From Styela clava (taxonomy: Eukaryota > Chordata > Ascidiacea > Stolidobranchia > Styelidae), in NCBI RefSeq assembly GCF_964204865.1, contig NC_135260.1, positions 4,960,001-5,024,000 of the forward strand: a DNA stretch of 64,000 nt, written 5' to 3'. Shown here one piece after another: positions 1 through 13,260 of the stretch. The position numbers were made by a program, and so were the translations under genes. The stretch's first letter is position 1. The number at the start of each line of letters is the position of its first letter. The notes beneath the pieces were generated by a model. That model worked only from the letters and a program-made list of their open reading frames with translations, was not told where the DNA came from and did no database searches.

Positions 1-215
1 GATGATTAAGTAAGTTGGTGGAGAATAAAATTGTTAGTGGCGATTAAAGTAAGTAAATGACGTTGACAATTAAGTAAGTCAGAGGTGATTAAATGAGTCG
101 GTGGCAAAAAGGTAAGTCAGAGATTATTAAGTAAGAATAGTAGCAATAAATTATGTCAGCGGCAATTAAGGAAGGCATGACAAACTTTGATTAAGTAAAT
201 CAGTGGCGTTTAAAT
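1..215. repeat. degenerate short tandem repeat
   Basis: The first ~215 bases repeat variants of a ~25-30 base phrase built around GATTAAGTAAGT and CAGTGGC, with many substitutions. No coding potential is visible. It runs off the window edge, so its full size is unknown. Confidence 0.5.
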
Positions 216-380
216 GGTAAGCTACTTGTATAGTTACAATGTCTGCCTCGTATTTTATTTAAAGTTTCTTAAATCTTTCCGGTGTTTCTTGAAACCGTTT
301 ACATATAAGGAGATTATATTTGCGCCCGATAGTAGCTACCGCCGTTTTAGTTAATGAAATGGTTAGGTATGTCATTATCA

Positions 381-3300
381 CAGTGGCGGCGCGTGGTCAT
401 TTTGACAACCGGGGCAAGCTACTGCGGGACCAAGTCACCCCCATCTACGGGGACAGGATGAGCGCTGTAAGTTCTCCCATCATTATATGAGTATAAAAAC
501 CATTCCATCGGTAACAACCAATCGACAAAAGCGACAATTTTTAACGATAAGAAAGTGTCTTTAAAACCGATCCAAGTCAAGGGATTAATAAATATAGACA
601 TAGTTGATTTTGAAACCTCTTTCAAAAGGAAAGGCAATATTTACCCAGATAAATACAATGACATATTAACAGAAACTTCGGGAAAGCAGACAAAACCTAA
701 AATAAGGTTTAAAACGTTACTATGAAGAAAAGAAAGTTAATGCAAAGATTAGGACATGCGTTGCTCACTCATAGATATATATGCTGCTAGACTTCTACTG
801 CTTGTACATATATGCAACACGCCGCGGTTTCTTGGAAGCAAAATGCTCAATAAAGCGCTGATTAAAGTCATGCATCCCAGAAATAACGTCTCTGTGAATG
901 GATAAAACAGCCAAGGAATTTAATCTATCTTGCTTCATTGTGTTTCTGAGATACGTTTTAATACGCTTTAGCGTGCTCAATGTTTGCTCTACGTCGGCGG
1001 AAGAAATAGGCGTCGTCAAAATGATGTCCAGAAATTTTGCAGACGCCGCAAAGGTAGTTACTAGAGTGTTATCTATGAGGAACCCATAGAGCGCGCAAGT
1101 TGATGTGATGTTCAAAAAAGTTTGATTGGTGTATATACATCGCAATTCATTTTCCAATTTACCCACGTATATCATGGGGTAAAATTTGGACGCAGTAGCC
1201 AACAAATGGTAAAATTTGGAGACAGTTGCCAACAAATGGATGGCAAATTGACGTGCAATTTTGAAAAATTTTTGGGGTTCATCAAAGAGAACGCGGCAAG
1301 GTGTTCAGTGCGCAGACGATCGCCTATTTGATTCACCAGAATGTCACAGCACTCCTTTGCAGACAAAATCAAACGCTGCGTTGTTTGCCCGCGGCGTAAA
1401 GAAGCACTCCATGTGTCGTCGTATTTTATTGTTTCCCGGATACGAGATACACCATCGCAGAAGTCTGAAATCCCGACTGCACAGACACTCCATCCATTAG
1501 CCTTGACTGCAATGCGCTTTATAATACATCCACGTGATAGAATATTGTGGAGAAAAAAGCGAGAAAAAATGAAAACTACCATCTTCTAGCAGACGCTTTA
1601 GACCTGCCGCCGCCCTCACAGAGCGTTCGTCTCAAACCGGAGAGCTCTGAATGCCATTGAAACACTCAATGAGATCAGACGTAATTTCTAACACGCCCTG
1701 CACCACGCGTGATTGGAAGTTCCAACGTGTTGGTGCACAAGCTGGGAGATGGCGGCTACATATCTGGCGAAGGAGGTCAGAGCGTTTCGGCGAAACGGAA
1801 AAAAATGAAGAAAACCCCGAAACATTTGCAAAAAATATACGGACGAGAGGGGTATCAAGACACATATTTTTAATAACGAGGTTAAATTGGTGTGAATAAC
1901 AATGTAAAAAATGCGCATGAGGAAAATCTTCTTTTATATAAACTTGAACACCATGTTTCGACCCACTCATGACTGCCGCGCCGTCATAAGTTTGAGCTAT
2001 CAATTTTGACTTCGCGTTGTAAGGCTGTAACACTTCTTTCAGTACAGCCCATATCCCGCAAGCCGTGCGATTAACGATTGGTACAAAGCTGTGAAATCTC
2101 TCGGTAGGTTTACCAACTTTCACAAACCGAAAAATCACAGCCAGTTGGGAAACGCACGTGATGTCAGTTGTCTCGTCAGACTGAATCGAAAGGAACTGGC
2201 AATTCTCAATTTCCAGAGCCAAATGTTGTAAATAAATTTTATACATTGAGTCGAGCAAATCATTTTGGATATCCTTAGATGTCCCTTTCGAAACAGTTGC
2301 GGCATCAAGATGATCTCTCAATACTGTATCTAGGGATGCGGTGTATTCCACCATATCCAAAAATACCCCTCTATAAGGAGAGCCGTTCATCGTGCCCACG
2401 GAGGGACCACTCGTGACAACCAATGAACTTCAAAACATCTATCAATCGACCGAGAACATGGCGGTGTTTCTCGACGTTTTGATTGTGCCGACGAATAGAA
2501 AGCGCGCGTCCTTCATCCAACTGTGCTGCAATATTAACATTTCCGAATGTTCGGTATTTTACTGCATTGTCCAGATGCTCCATAGAAGATTGATGATCCC
2601 TGGCACGCTCGGAAAGATGTTTAAGATCTCTAAAACCAAATTTATACCAACGTGAGTCACGGGCGGTAGCAAAAAGTAGGCAATAAAAACAAAAAAGTGC
2701 ATTTTTGTCCTCGCTGGAACACAACCATTCGTGTTTTTTAAACCAAGTTTCTGCGCAGAATGTACGCCGACGCTTTCTTCCGTCATGGGATTGTTCCAGT
2801 GAACAATTTTTTGGTTGATAAGGCCCAAGACGTTGTACCTCTAATTTTTGTTCCAGCGGCAGCTGCGAAAACGGAGTGCGAAGTAGTGCATCAACCTTAT
2901 TCATTATGAGGTCTAAGGCTAAGAAATGCGAAGCCGGAAAGAAGTGAGGAGCTCAAAAGGAATGTGGAAAATCGAAAGCAAATGGACTAAAGGTCTCTAA
3001 CTGATTCAAATAGCGAAACAAACGACAAAAACGAAGGCGAAGAAACTATCAACTCTTCAAGCAACCAACGAACGAGAAGGAATGCGTGAATATGTCAACA
3101 CGTTGTTGTAAGAAACGTCGGCATTGTGTCGTCATAATTTCGGGGCTAGGCCCGATCGGCCCCGATGATTTAGTAAAAGAAACAGAAAACAAACGAGACC
3201 AACGCGGCGAGTGGAAGATAAAAGAGAGAATACGATATACAATGAGCAACCGGGGCAAAATCGGCGTCGCCCCGTCTACGTTCGGCGAAGGCTTTGCGAG

Positions 3301-3441
3301 CGAAAAATGAACCATGTTGGGAGAATATGGCTAGTGTAGACAGTCTGTGCAACCGATATTGAGGTATTTTTCGAATATTTTTTATTATACCAAAAAAACA
3401 ACCGGGGCATTGCCCCGGTTGGCCCTATTGACGAGCCACTG
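381..3441 (-). mobile_element. hAT-superfamily DNA transposon, copy 1 (decayed)
   Basis: The element is bounded by terminal inverted repeats beginning CAGTGGCGGCGCGT (left) and, on the other strand, CAGTGGCTCGTCAATAGG (right). Both ends also share the CAACCGGGGCAA block. A second copy of the same ~3.06-kb element lies at 31838-34895 in opposite orientation. The flanking octamers (373-380 CATTATCA and 3442-3449 GTGTATCA) match at only five of eight bases, so an 8-bp target duplication is not convincing. The element holds one transposase gene on the minus strand, now broken. Confidence 0.85.
795..2904 (-). pseudogene. hAT transposase (ZMYM1-like, TTF zinc finger type), broken copy
   Basis: The gene reads from ATG at 2904. 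First comes a TTF-type zinc-finger region (residues ~50-75, W..KHEWLC...FCFYCLLF). A DUF4371-like catalytic part with SDETTD follows, and the C-terminus is a hAT dimerisation segment (ERTFSTL-like, here EQTLSTLKRIKTYLRNTM). Compared with copy 2 it has a deletion near 2385 that shifts frame, a TGG to TGA stop at 1632-1634, single-base deletions near 1573 and 1258, and a 30-bp in-frame tandem duplication near 1190-1235. It cannot make a full transposase. The N-terminal 177 residues and the following 260 residues are each still open. Confidence 0.85.
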
Positions 3442-3449
3442 GTGTATCA

Positions 3450-6400
3450 TACTATTGGCACCTTATGGCAGATTTCCCATATCTATATTTAGAAGTTACG
3501 CACGGGCAAGTTATACGTTTGTTGGTTCCAGGCTTGATTAGCGTAATCAATATCCAAAACGATATACAATTACATAGTAACTTTTATTTTTGCATGTCTC
3601 ATATTTGGAAACGTAGTGGACACAACGATCGTTTTGTTGTTATGTTGTTCTTTGACACTTTTTGGAGAATCTGAAAAGTAGCTTTTCTCCTTGATTACTG
3701 GACCAATTGCTTTGAAATTTTTAGTGGTTAAAAAGGAAATTTTTCTCCAGAAGTCTATTACTTTTATTTATTTAAAATATTCCTGTTAGCTCTGTGAGAT
3801 TTGTTTTTGTTTGCTATGACGTCACTGAACGTTCTGCGACGCATATGCTGGCTTTGATCAAGTGCCATCGGACGTCGGTGGTTCGTAACGGAGTCCTTGT
3901 TTTGTTAGGATTTGGGGAATGGTGAATGGCAAATAGTGCCGTACTTAGTGGTATATTACAGTATTGACTCGGATCGTTGGTGTTACTACAGTTGTGAGAC
4001 GGACCATTTCAATTCACGCTGTCACAAGACAGGAACTTCTAAAGATAGAGCAGTTCTGGTACCGTAACACAGCGCGGTGACACTGATATAACTCGTAGCT
4101 GTCTCGTAAAAGCGAGGCTTGTTTTTTAAATTTTGTTCCAATAATGGAGAAGGGAATAAAACGGATAATTTAGTATTTCAATTCATGTTGCAATTGAATG
4201 GAGAAGAATAGATCATTGCCACGGGACATGTGAAATGGGAGGCTGACAACTCGACTACACACGGACAACTCACCAGAGACAACTCGACTACAGATAGGCC
4301 TGGTGAGTTGTTCGTGTAGTCGAATTGTCCATCAACCCTAAACGGCTATGTGGTGTTAAGTTGACGCATGTTATTTAGAAACGTTTTTATGTGAAATGTT
4401 TTACTGTGGTTCGGTACCTGATTCGATAATACGGTACATAATTGACTCATATCACGAGATATTTCAATCGATGTTTCAAAATAATCAAGAAGAATGGATC
4501 ATTGCCACAGGACCTAAAATATATATGACAGTTCCTGTACCGTCACGGTACCCCGATACAGGTACTGGTAAGTCACCTCATATGATTTTGAGGGAGTTGT
4601 TCTGCGTGTCCATATATTTGAGCATTGCTCTCTTGTTTCTATTATGTTGTTTTGTCATGAGATTTTCTTTTCCTCATTTTTTCTATTGATGTTGATGATG
4701 TGTCGTTCCTGTCTATTTTTTTTTACTGTTTTTTTGTCTATAGGTGTAGTGGCGTAAGCTGTGCCGATCATATTCATTACGCTCTTGAATGTAGCCAAGT
4801 GCCGATAGGTTTCCTCGTAACAGTTCCGATCCATTTGATTATCCAAATGAATTGCCTTTATTGTACTCGTTCATTTAAATGTGCACATACGATTTCCCAA
4901 TTTTTGGTGGTTGAGTTTGTCTATGACCTATTGTTGATCACTCTGATCCCAGAACGGAGAAGAAACGCACATTCCAAAGTCCAAAGTTGTCCACAGTCCA
5001 AATTTTCAAACTCAAGAGTTTTATTTCTCTTCTTTATTGTCCATTTTTATTGTCCAATCAAATCGTCTCCAACAATAATATTTGATAACTTCGTGATTCT
5101 GCATTTGGCGATGTCAGAGATTTCAAACAGACATAAAAACAATGTTAGAACTTCCATTCACCTACACGCATGTGTACTTATGTTATTGTCATAACAAAAG
5201 CACTTTATTAAAAAATAGAAATGAAATTGCTACCAAAGACAAACAACAATAAATTCCTTTATGCGATGTCCAAAACTGAAAATATTGTACAACACGTTAG
5301 ACTCCGAATTCGGGCCCCTACCTCGACAAACTCGGACTGGCCGAGAAAATGAACTTTTGATGTCAAGCCTATCAGCCTGCGTTCGCAAGATGGCAGTCTT
5401 ACTAGGCCCTCAATAACGATGAATCTTGAGAAATGATCGCAACAATGAACAAATAGCATAGAGTTCCTCATTTACGGTCAGTAGGTCCACATGTTCTTGG
5501 GTAATATTACCGAGTTGTCAGCGTTTATTTACTTGAAATAACAAGTTAAAAAAATAAGAATGAATTGTAGGCAACTGATGTTTGTGTTCCGAAGTAAAAA
5601 TTGCCAGGCAGTTTCAAACCAGAATCAATTACACCGTTGTTTTCGTTTCAAAGTATGCAATTTTTATAATTTGTATGCCTCCTCTCCTCTTTCTCCCGGG
5701 CTCTAAAAACATGGCAAAAAATTTCATTTCCTTTACTTTTCGTTATTCTTGTTTATGCATTAATGTGAAATTCAATTTTTTCCTTAACTTTGTTTAGATA
5801 TTTTATTTATTATTAGACGTGTTTCTGAAGCCTATTATTTCCGACAAAATATTTTGTCAGAACAAAATATTTTCCACAAATTTAACTTATCAAATAAAAT
5901 TCATGAAAAATAATTTGAACTTTTAGTGCCGAAATATTATTTGACTTTTGTTTGAAATAAAATTGTCTTGCAAAACATTCTCGATGTATTTTAAAAAAGA
6001 TAGAAACTAAATTTATTTCTCAGAAAACTAAGTAATTAGCTTCATCGGAGAATTGCAATTTTTAATGGTAGTTCTATCCAAATTGGGTTTACAGGACAAA
6101 ATTTTTCTGGAGTAATACCAGAGTATCACTTGAACTCTCAAAGGGTCAAACTTTGATTCGAACTCCCAGAAAACTAATTTCCACTCGAAACTCAGGAAAA
6201 TCAAAATTTCACTTGAATTCCGTAAAAATCAAATTTTGACTTGAAATTTCCCCCCCAGTTCATCAAAAAAATCGACGAAATCGTCAATTTATCTAGGTCA
6301 GGGTGGTCCAAGGTTGTCGGATCCGGGAGCCAAACTATTTTTGCATTGTTTGCGGGCCACAATAGTGCCAATAATAGGTAAACTGTGCTATACAAAAGAA

Positions 6401-8066
6401 ACACTTGCTTTTATTGTGCAAACACATTGATCAGTATTTGGCATTTATTAAGATAACCCACGCTAAAACCACCAAAAAACTTAATACACCTTGAAAAAGT
6501 CTTTCTGTACCAATTCATCAAAACAGTATATTTGGTGTACATACGTGAAACACATGTTAAAATTGGAAAAAATCCCCCGTTCGGAAAGTAGGGAAGTCTC
6601 CCCCGATTTATTATGAGGACCCCATCTCCATTTTCTGGGAATTGTGTCCACGCTCTAGAATGTAGGGCAAAATAGGGAAGATTGAGACACTTTTTTTTCT
6701 TTGCATCTTTTGAGCCCTATAATCTGCACATTCATTTAACATTGCGTGGCTAATTTATTATAAATGTAGTTATTATTCAAAGACTAAGAAATTCCTTTGC
6801 GACACACATCTTACCACCAAAATGCTTTGAAAAACGTTTGCCTTGTAGATTCACTTTTTGATATTCTGATTTTTATTAAATCTGAAATAATTTGATTGTT
6901 TTACTTTTGGATTATGCTTAATTTGAGCCAATGGAAATGAGTTCTGAAACTTCTCTATTCTCAACGATGACAGTTCTTTGTTAAAAAAGCCATAAACATT
7001 AAATACAGGTTCTGAGTGTTGTCAAAAAAGAACAAGAAACGATTTTTTAATTACTAAACTGTTCACTGCGTCCAATAAAACAAAACCAACATGTATATAT
7101 TAACGAGTAAAATTTATAATTCCGCCAAAAGCAAATATCTACTTTTTCGAATCTGAATCTGAAAAATATTTTTAAATCTACAATGTATATCATATTTGGC
7201 CATTGGAAAAAGATACCCTAATATTACACAAAACATAACGCATCTCTAAGCCCTTAATTGATCAAACACCGTCGATTGTGCCCAGTGGAGAATGTCCCAC
7301 TGATCCCTGTTTCATTGTTCCTCATGGGTAACAAATATTTTCAGCCTGTCCCATGTCAAAATTAAGAAGGCACATCCACTCGCCAACGTTCTGAATATTT
7401 CAAGATAAACTAGAGCTAAATATATCAGACATTGGTTTGTCTTCTTGAAGAGCCTAAAGTAGAGAAAAGAAAAGATTGAGATGGCGAAATTTTAGTTTCA
7501 AACCCCACAAAACAATTTCATCTCATAACTTGCGTCGGTCTGAACCCCCCTTTCCGTTTGTGGGGTCGTTGCAACTCATCGGTAGGCGAACTCAAACATA
7601 GGACCGCAGACCTCATTCCGGATATAGTATGATTGTGGGAGATGATTTTCCACTGTGTCACACGTCCCACCTTCTTGTATTATTATTACGTATCACTTCC
7701 CTAACGCTATACGCGCAGCAATTTCAGACTCTCATTTATGCTCTATCTTGGTAACACGTAACCTCACTGGAATGTTAAAACCGAACTGCTAAGTACATAA
7801 TGTAAATTTAGTAAGCTTATATAAACTTGTCTCACCCGCTTTCCCTATACGTGTACCACGAGTCCAATGGGAAATACAAATGTGTGCTCTCCCATTCCAT
7901 GGGACGTTTCCGGATTTCCATGGACAAGCCTGGAAAATGACGCCACAACTACAGAAAAAATTACATAAGTGGTTATGTACTCGAATACCACTATAACGAC
8001 TTTGCTTGAAACTATTATAATTCCAGAATTTCACACAAAACTCCCACTAATAAGAATTGTTTCCAG
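3450..8066. other. intergenic, no gene recognised
   Basis: I see no convincing exon here. The stretch contains a hairpin at 4245-4329 and a dispersed-repeat fragment at ~3600-3735 that recurs at ~56525-56650. A phrase around 4608-4640 recurs near 8692 and 56790. A ~28-30 base degenerate tandem repeat lies at 6115-6255. Open frames up to 164 codons (4700-5194) lack domain features or splice context and look like chance. Confidence 0.5.
4245..4329. repeat. imperfect inverted repeat (hairpin)
   Basis: Arms 4245-4274 and 4302-4329 are reverse complements with a 2-base gap and a few mismatches. The spacer repeats the arm start (GACAACTCGACTACAG at 4278-4293). No host gene is nearby. It is probably a remnant of a small TIR element. 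Confidence 0.6.
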
Positions 8067-8456
8067 ATATCTCCAAACATGGAGGCACCATAAAAGATGC
8101 TGGAACATGTGTGAATTTCCTATTTGGATCTCTTAAAAATGGCGCCACGGTCAATCAGTTTTCCATGTTTGCTGACAATATGCTAGATGGAGAATTTTTC
8201 CCAGCCAGTCGTTTATTGGACGTAGACATCAGTGCACCGCTCTCAGATTTCATTGACATCTCATTTGAATCAGCTGTAATCTCTTCAGCTCAAGAAGACG
8301 ACGTCGATGTTTATATACTGAGATTGCCAGATAACGGAAAAGAGTGGATTCAAGAACGATCTTTTAAACGGATGGATGGTAAAGGATGCATTGGTTTCTC
8401 CACTTTAAATCCCCACAGCGATGTACACATAGGAGGAGAACATCGTGTGTACCAAG
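8067..8456 (+). CDS. exon-like block, unknown secreted-type domain (possibly MAM-like)
   Basis: This 390-nt open segment is bounded by a good acceptor (TTGTTTCCAG ending at 8066) and a donor (GTATGA at 8457). It is symmetric in phase 1-1, as a domain-encoding exon would be, and codes for 130 residues. They include KDAGTCVNFLFGSLKNG, a hydrophobic strand DFIDISFESAV and an acidic DDVDVYILRL. The pattern (C-x-x-F near the start, F-D-I-x-F-E, then D-V-D-x-x-I-L) loosely recalls the second half of a MAM domain, but I cannot confirm that. I found no partner exons within 3 kb on either side, so it may be a lone relic or part of a gene with long introns. Confidence 0.45.
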
Positions 8457-10329
8457 GTATGAATCACTATAGTTCGTTTTTTGCTCAGCCAGATCTGTTG
8501 TTATTTCCATCCAAGAATAAGCAATTATATATTATGTACATAATGTACAGCCCTATTTCTGACCGGAAGGATTTCCCCCAACATAAATATTGTTATACAA
8601 ACGTATATAATTCATACGTGTATAATGTATAACGTATAATGATATTGGGCACGAAATGAACCTATTTTTCCATTTGGCCATTTTGGCTTTCGTGTCCATA
8701 TATTTAAGCATTGCTCTCTTCGTATTCTAGACGTTTCTAATGTTAATAACGAGAAGTTAGATCTGTACAATGAATGAATGATAAAAATAGTACTACTTCC
8801 GAGACATCTCAAACTAAACAAGAAATATGGATAACTGGCATTTTTCTTAATAGTCAAATTCTGATTTTCAATAGTCTAATTTTGGATGTCCGTTTAATCT
8901 TATGTAGATGTTCAAAATATTAGATGGTCCAGATTAGTAAATTATATGTTTATCTGTCATAACTTCAATACATTTTTGCTTTATGACAGTTATTTCTGGA
9001 ATTACTATTTTCACAATTTCCAATACCTTATGTTTTACCTTTCAAGCGGTGAAATCAGAAGACAACATGCATGGTGATTGGAAATAACGCTGAAAAACGC
9101 ACTTCTTTAATTAAGCCTAAATGCTTCAAATCATCGGTGTAAAAAATCACAAGACAGGCGAATTCAAATATATATATATATATATATAACAATGAAATGC
9201 TATACGGACTGCCTGAATAATAAAAGCTATTTTTACTAACAATGCTCCCACACTTGGGAAAATTTTTATTGCAAAAAAGAACTAATTAAACGACAAAAAA
9301 GAATTTCGAATTTTATTATTTTTAAATCATTGTGAATATTTCGCAGTACTCCCGTAGTGTATAGGCAAAAGGTTGAAGTTAGGCCTTAATTCGTAAAGTG
9401 TATCGTATAAAGTGTATTTATCTAGTATATAAATACCAGTTATGGACTATACCTCCTATTTTTATATCGACTTTGAAACTAAACCTAATCGTTTGAGATT
9501 TATTAAATATGAATAAACTTTATCTAGGATTTATTTCATTTTGATTATTATTATCAATTGTATATTATGAAATGCTTAAATAATTAAAGTGCTTTTTACT
9601 CACAATGCTATCACACCTAGGACAATTTTTGATGAAAAAAAAACTCCAAATAATTTTGAATTTTATAATTTTCATATCATTGTATATATTTCATGTTTCT
9701 TTCGTAGTGTGTGTACCAGGTAAGGGTTAGGCCATAAATTTGTTCCGATTTTTCTTATTTTCGTTTTATTACGAGTTTGGGGACTGTCTGTGTTAGCCCC
9801 CTTTGCCCATAGGTTTCAGTCCCTTTACACAAATTGATGTAACATAGGCGAACAAAATTATTTACCTCCATATTGGCACACACACTTATAAAGCGCATAT
9901 TTCTTGCTGGCGTGTAAACTTAGTTGAATAATTTTTGGATTTTCACGAAAGTGAGGGTTACATGAAACGGGTAAGCTCATGAGCTACTATATTCCAGAAA
10001 AGCCTATTTTGTATCGTATATAACTAACGGTTAGCGACTATTTCGTATATTATTATATCGATTTTGAGATTTCAGAAATAAAGTTAGTTGTTTGAGATTT
10101 AATAAAGATATTAATATATTTTCCCTATAATTATGTATATATGAATACGTTTTATGCTTCCTCTTTCGTTTTCTGAAATCACGAAAAAAATTTAAAATTA
10201 AGGCGATCAATACAAGTTACTCAAAAACCAATCCACATTTGTTTACAGCGGAGCAGGGTTTGACAAATTTGTTAGGACGTTTGCGTGGGAAACAGCAACA
10301 AAAAAGAGCAACAACTTTAAAGATATTTG
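8457..10329. other. intergenic, AT-rich
   Basis: There is no gene. A (TA)n run sits at ~9168-9188. Two related ~250-bp stretches (~9195-9370 and ~9570-9720) share the phrase ACAATGCT..CACAC and are a local direct duplication. A partial copy of the palindromic element described at 10330 lies at ~9715-9830. Confidence 0.4.
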
Positions 10330-10496
10330 GGTACTCCCGGAGTACGTGAACCAAGATGGCGGACGCCGGAACGTAGTATGTATACCATGTTACGGTAAGG
10401 CTATAATTTATGTTGGAAATTATGGCCTATCCCTAACCTGGTACACATACTACGTTCCGGTGTCCTACATCTTGATTTAAATACTTCAGTAGCACC
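10330..10496. mobile_element. palindromic MITE, short copy
   Basis: The left half carries AAGATGGCGGACGCCGGAAC and GTAGTATGTATACC. The right half is the reverse complement (GGTACACATACTACGTTCCG, then GTGTCCTACATCTTG). The family recurs at 16476-16711, 22767-23010, 41764-41996, 43328-43560 and 48327-48565. Longer members hold a core with GGTTAGGGTTAGGCC and an A/T spacer. It is non-coding. Confidence 0.7.
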
Positions 10497-11657
10497 AAAT
10501 TAACTTGAAAGGATAGATGATACTCCGTCACTTGACCCCAGAACCATTCTCCCATACTTGATTATTAAACGTTTGGCGCTCGTTTTGAGATGGCCTAGGA
10601 AAGTAAGTTAGTTCGGAAACTGATTTATCTGTTTAAAACCATTACTTTTTTAATTAAATTCAACAACATGCTGCTTACACGTACCGATAGCTGGCCTAGT
10701 CTATATATCCCAGCATTGGCTGGATATATATTTCAAGTATTGCAACTATACTAAAGCTTCTCAAAAAACATGAAGAAGAAAATTCAATTTGTAACTAATG
10801 TTTGGAAACGCAACTGAAAACTGACAAATAACACTCGAAAGGACAAAAACGGGGCAAACATCGGGAAACTATAAACAAGGAAAACTCCGAGTCCAAATTG
10901 CAAATCTATCAAGTGCTCCATAAATATCTATTGGGCTCTTATAAATTTCACCAATCTGTGCAAATGCATAAGGCAAATTAGGAAAGTGAAAACATATTTC
11001 AAAACAAATCAAAATATTTATTTTCAAAAAATACGATATACCGTTAAAAGAGAATAATAGTGTTTAAAAATGTCTTCTAACACGCATAACAATATTTTGG
11101 AGATAACAATAAGCATGTCCAGAGTTGAGTTTCTGAACCAACCTCGTTTCTTATTAGTGATCGCCGTGTTACTATGCACCTGAGATTGATGCTAAATGCA
11201 GTTCGGACTAGTATAGAGCCGAAGATATTGTGGCCGATGGCCGAAAGTGTGGTTGCATAATATCTCTAATTGATCCCTATTGAGGCAAACTCCATAGGTT
11301 CGATCTCAAAATCGCTCAGAATTACACGAAATAAAAATTGGAAATATACTTCAACTGAATCGTTCACAAAAATTATCCAGGAAAATTGATAATCAATAAA
11401 TATTATTTAATCATGCCAAATATGGGAATCGATTCATCCATGAAAAGAGTAATGGATCCAATTTTGGTTGCTCACCGTGATACTGATATCAATACCATAC
11501 AATTGGTGTCACTTTGGTATACGTTTGATCTCATAGAATCCAGTTCCTAATCCAAACTTAAATTACCGAAATCTTCCGACCGCTGGGATCATATTGACTT
11601 ATAGAATCAATGGTTCCTGTAAAAATGAGATATTTTTGCAAAATATTCGAAATTTAC

Positions 11658-13260
11658 CTTTCCAATGGCATTGGTACAAAAAGTCACAATATTGCCCATT
11701 ATCACAATCGTAGTCTCCTTCGCATTCTGCACATGAAAAAAATTAGAAATAAAATGTAACTGAATCACTCAAAACAATCTGGTAAGACAAATATCGGTCA
11801 TGCAGGAAAATTGATGAAGGATACATATAGTTTTATCTGATTAAATAATGCCAAATATGGGAAATCCTGAAAAAAGTAATGGGTCCAACTTTGGTTGCTT
11901 AAAGTGATACTGATCTCAATACCATGAAATTGGTGTCACTTTGGTATGCGTTTATAATCATAGAATTCAGTTCCTAAACCGAACTAAAATTACTGAGATC
12001 ACACAACAGTTGAGATCCTATTGGCTGGGACCAATGGTTTCTGTAGAAAAGAGATATTGCTGCAAAATAGTGGAAATTTACCTTTATAATCGCCTTTATA
12101 CCAAATGCCGTGACAAAATTGCTTAGGTCCACATTGGTCGTCATGTTCACAATCTGCACAAAAACAAATTAGAAATACCATGTAAGTAAATCATTCATAA
12201 CAATCTAGTAAACCAAATAACGGCCATGCAAAAAAATGCCGAACTATATTTTCTGTTATATTTGGATGCCATACGCAAATATTCGTAAAAAGCAAGGATT
12301 ATGAGAGCGAAACCCATAAAGATTAGTCGCAATATTGCGCAGGAGCTCGACCATTGTATTCATTACAACCTACACAAAAGACAAATCGGAAATATACTTC
12401 AACTGAGTCATTTACAACAATTTGGTAAGCCAAATATAGTTCATCCGGGTTAATTGATTATCAATACATTAAGTTAAATCTGATTAAAGCATGCCAAATA
12501 TGGAAATCAGTCCATCCCTGATAAAATGATGGGGTCCAACTTTGGTTGTTCAACGTGAGACTGAATACTCAATATCATAAAATTGGTGTCACTCTGGCAT
12601 GCGTTTAATCTCATAGAATTCAGTTCCTAACCCGAACTAAAATCACCGGGATCAAACAACCGCTGAGATCATATTGATTGGGACCAATGGTTCCTGTAGA
12701 AAATAGATATTGCTGCAAAATAGTGAAAATTTACCTTTATCTTTGCAATCAGACCAATAGTAGTCACAATATTGCCTAGGTCCACACTCGTTGTCTTCTT
12801 CACATGCTTCACAAAAAAAACAAAATTAAAAATACAATGTAACTGAGTTAATTACAACAATCTAGTAAGACAATTGTCGGTCATGCAGGAAAATTGGTGA
12901 TTGACACTTTCAGTCATATGTGCTTGGTATTATGATAAATATTGAATTATTGGAAGTAACTTCCATTTTCCAAAAATATGCGAATTTGTCTGACTATTAT
13001 AGAAGATTTAACGGCCGAATCCGAGTATGAGAATGAATGATGCCTGCAAAGCACAAGACAAAACATCCGACTTTTGCACAAAAGTAATCCTCATGTTTTT
13101 AAGATTTAAGGTGATGATAATTATAGAACTTAAAAACATATGTTGGATCATATGTAGAAATCCGTGAATATATAAATTTTGACCAACCCCGTACGTGTGC
13201 TTGATCCAATAACATTACAGCAACCGACAGCAAGAGAGACAAAAAAAATTTCCACATCAT
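11658..13260 (-). CDS. CR1: secreted protein of repeated four-cysteine modules
   Basis: Exon 1 (13188-13260) starts ATG ATG and encodes a signal peptide (MMWKFFLSLLLSVAVMLLLD...), ending phase 1 at donor GTTGGT. Further exons, each with AG acceptor and GTAAAT donor and symmetric in phase 1, are 12735-12806 (ACEEDNECGPRQYC...), 12082-12153 (DCEHDDQCGPKQFC..., last Cys replaced by Tyr) and 11658-11726 (ECEGDYDCDNGQYC...). Each makes one 23-24 residue module with spacing C-x5-C-x5-C-x6-C. This is reminiscent of EB, WAP or Dickkopf-N type small disulfide modules, but no family is certain. A possible alternative terminal exon lies at 12323-12369. The 3' end is unresolved; sequence near 11180-11300 resembles that near 58190-58330 in CR2. 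The role is probably that of an extracellular peptide. Confidence 0.6.
12323..12369 (-). CDS. possible alternative terminal exon of CR1 (type II)
   Basis: An acceptor (TTTTGTGTAG) precedes a phase-1 frame GCNEYNGRAPAQYCD followed by stop TAA. Beyond the stop, a different frame encodes a hydrophobic stretch (FMGFALIILAFYEYLR) that is conserved in the equivalent CR2 segments. In one CR2 copy (59210-59343) the two parts are in one frame. This one is probably frameshifted. Confidence 0.35.
13188..13260 (-). CDS. CR1 signal-peptide exon
   Basis: The tandem ATGs at 13260 and 13257 are followed by a lysine and ~15 hydrophobic residues. The same arrangement and near-identical sequence occur in CR2 at 61097-61175, which supports it as a real first coding exon. 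The donor is at 13187-13182 (GTTGGT on the minus strand). Confidence 0.6.

Noticed and set aside
4700..5194. 164-codon open frame
   Set aside because: Low-complexity hydrophobic translation from T-rich DNA, with no domain, no splice signals and no repeat partner.
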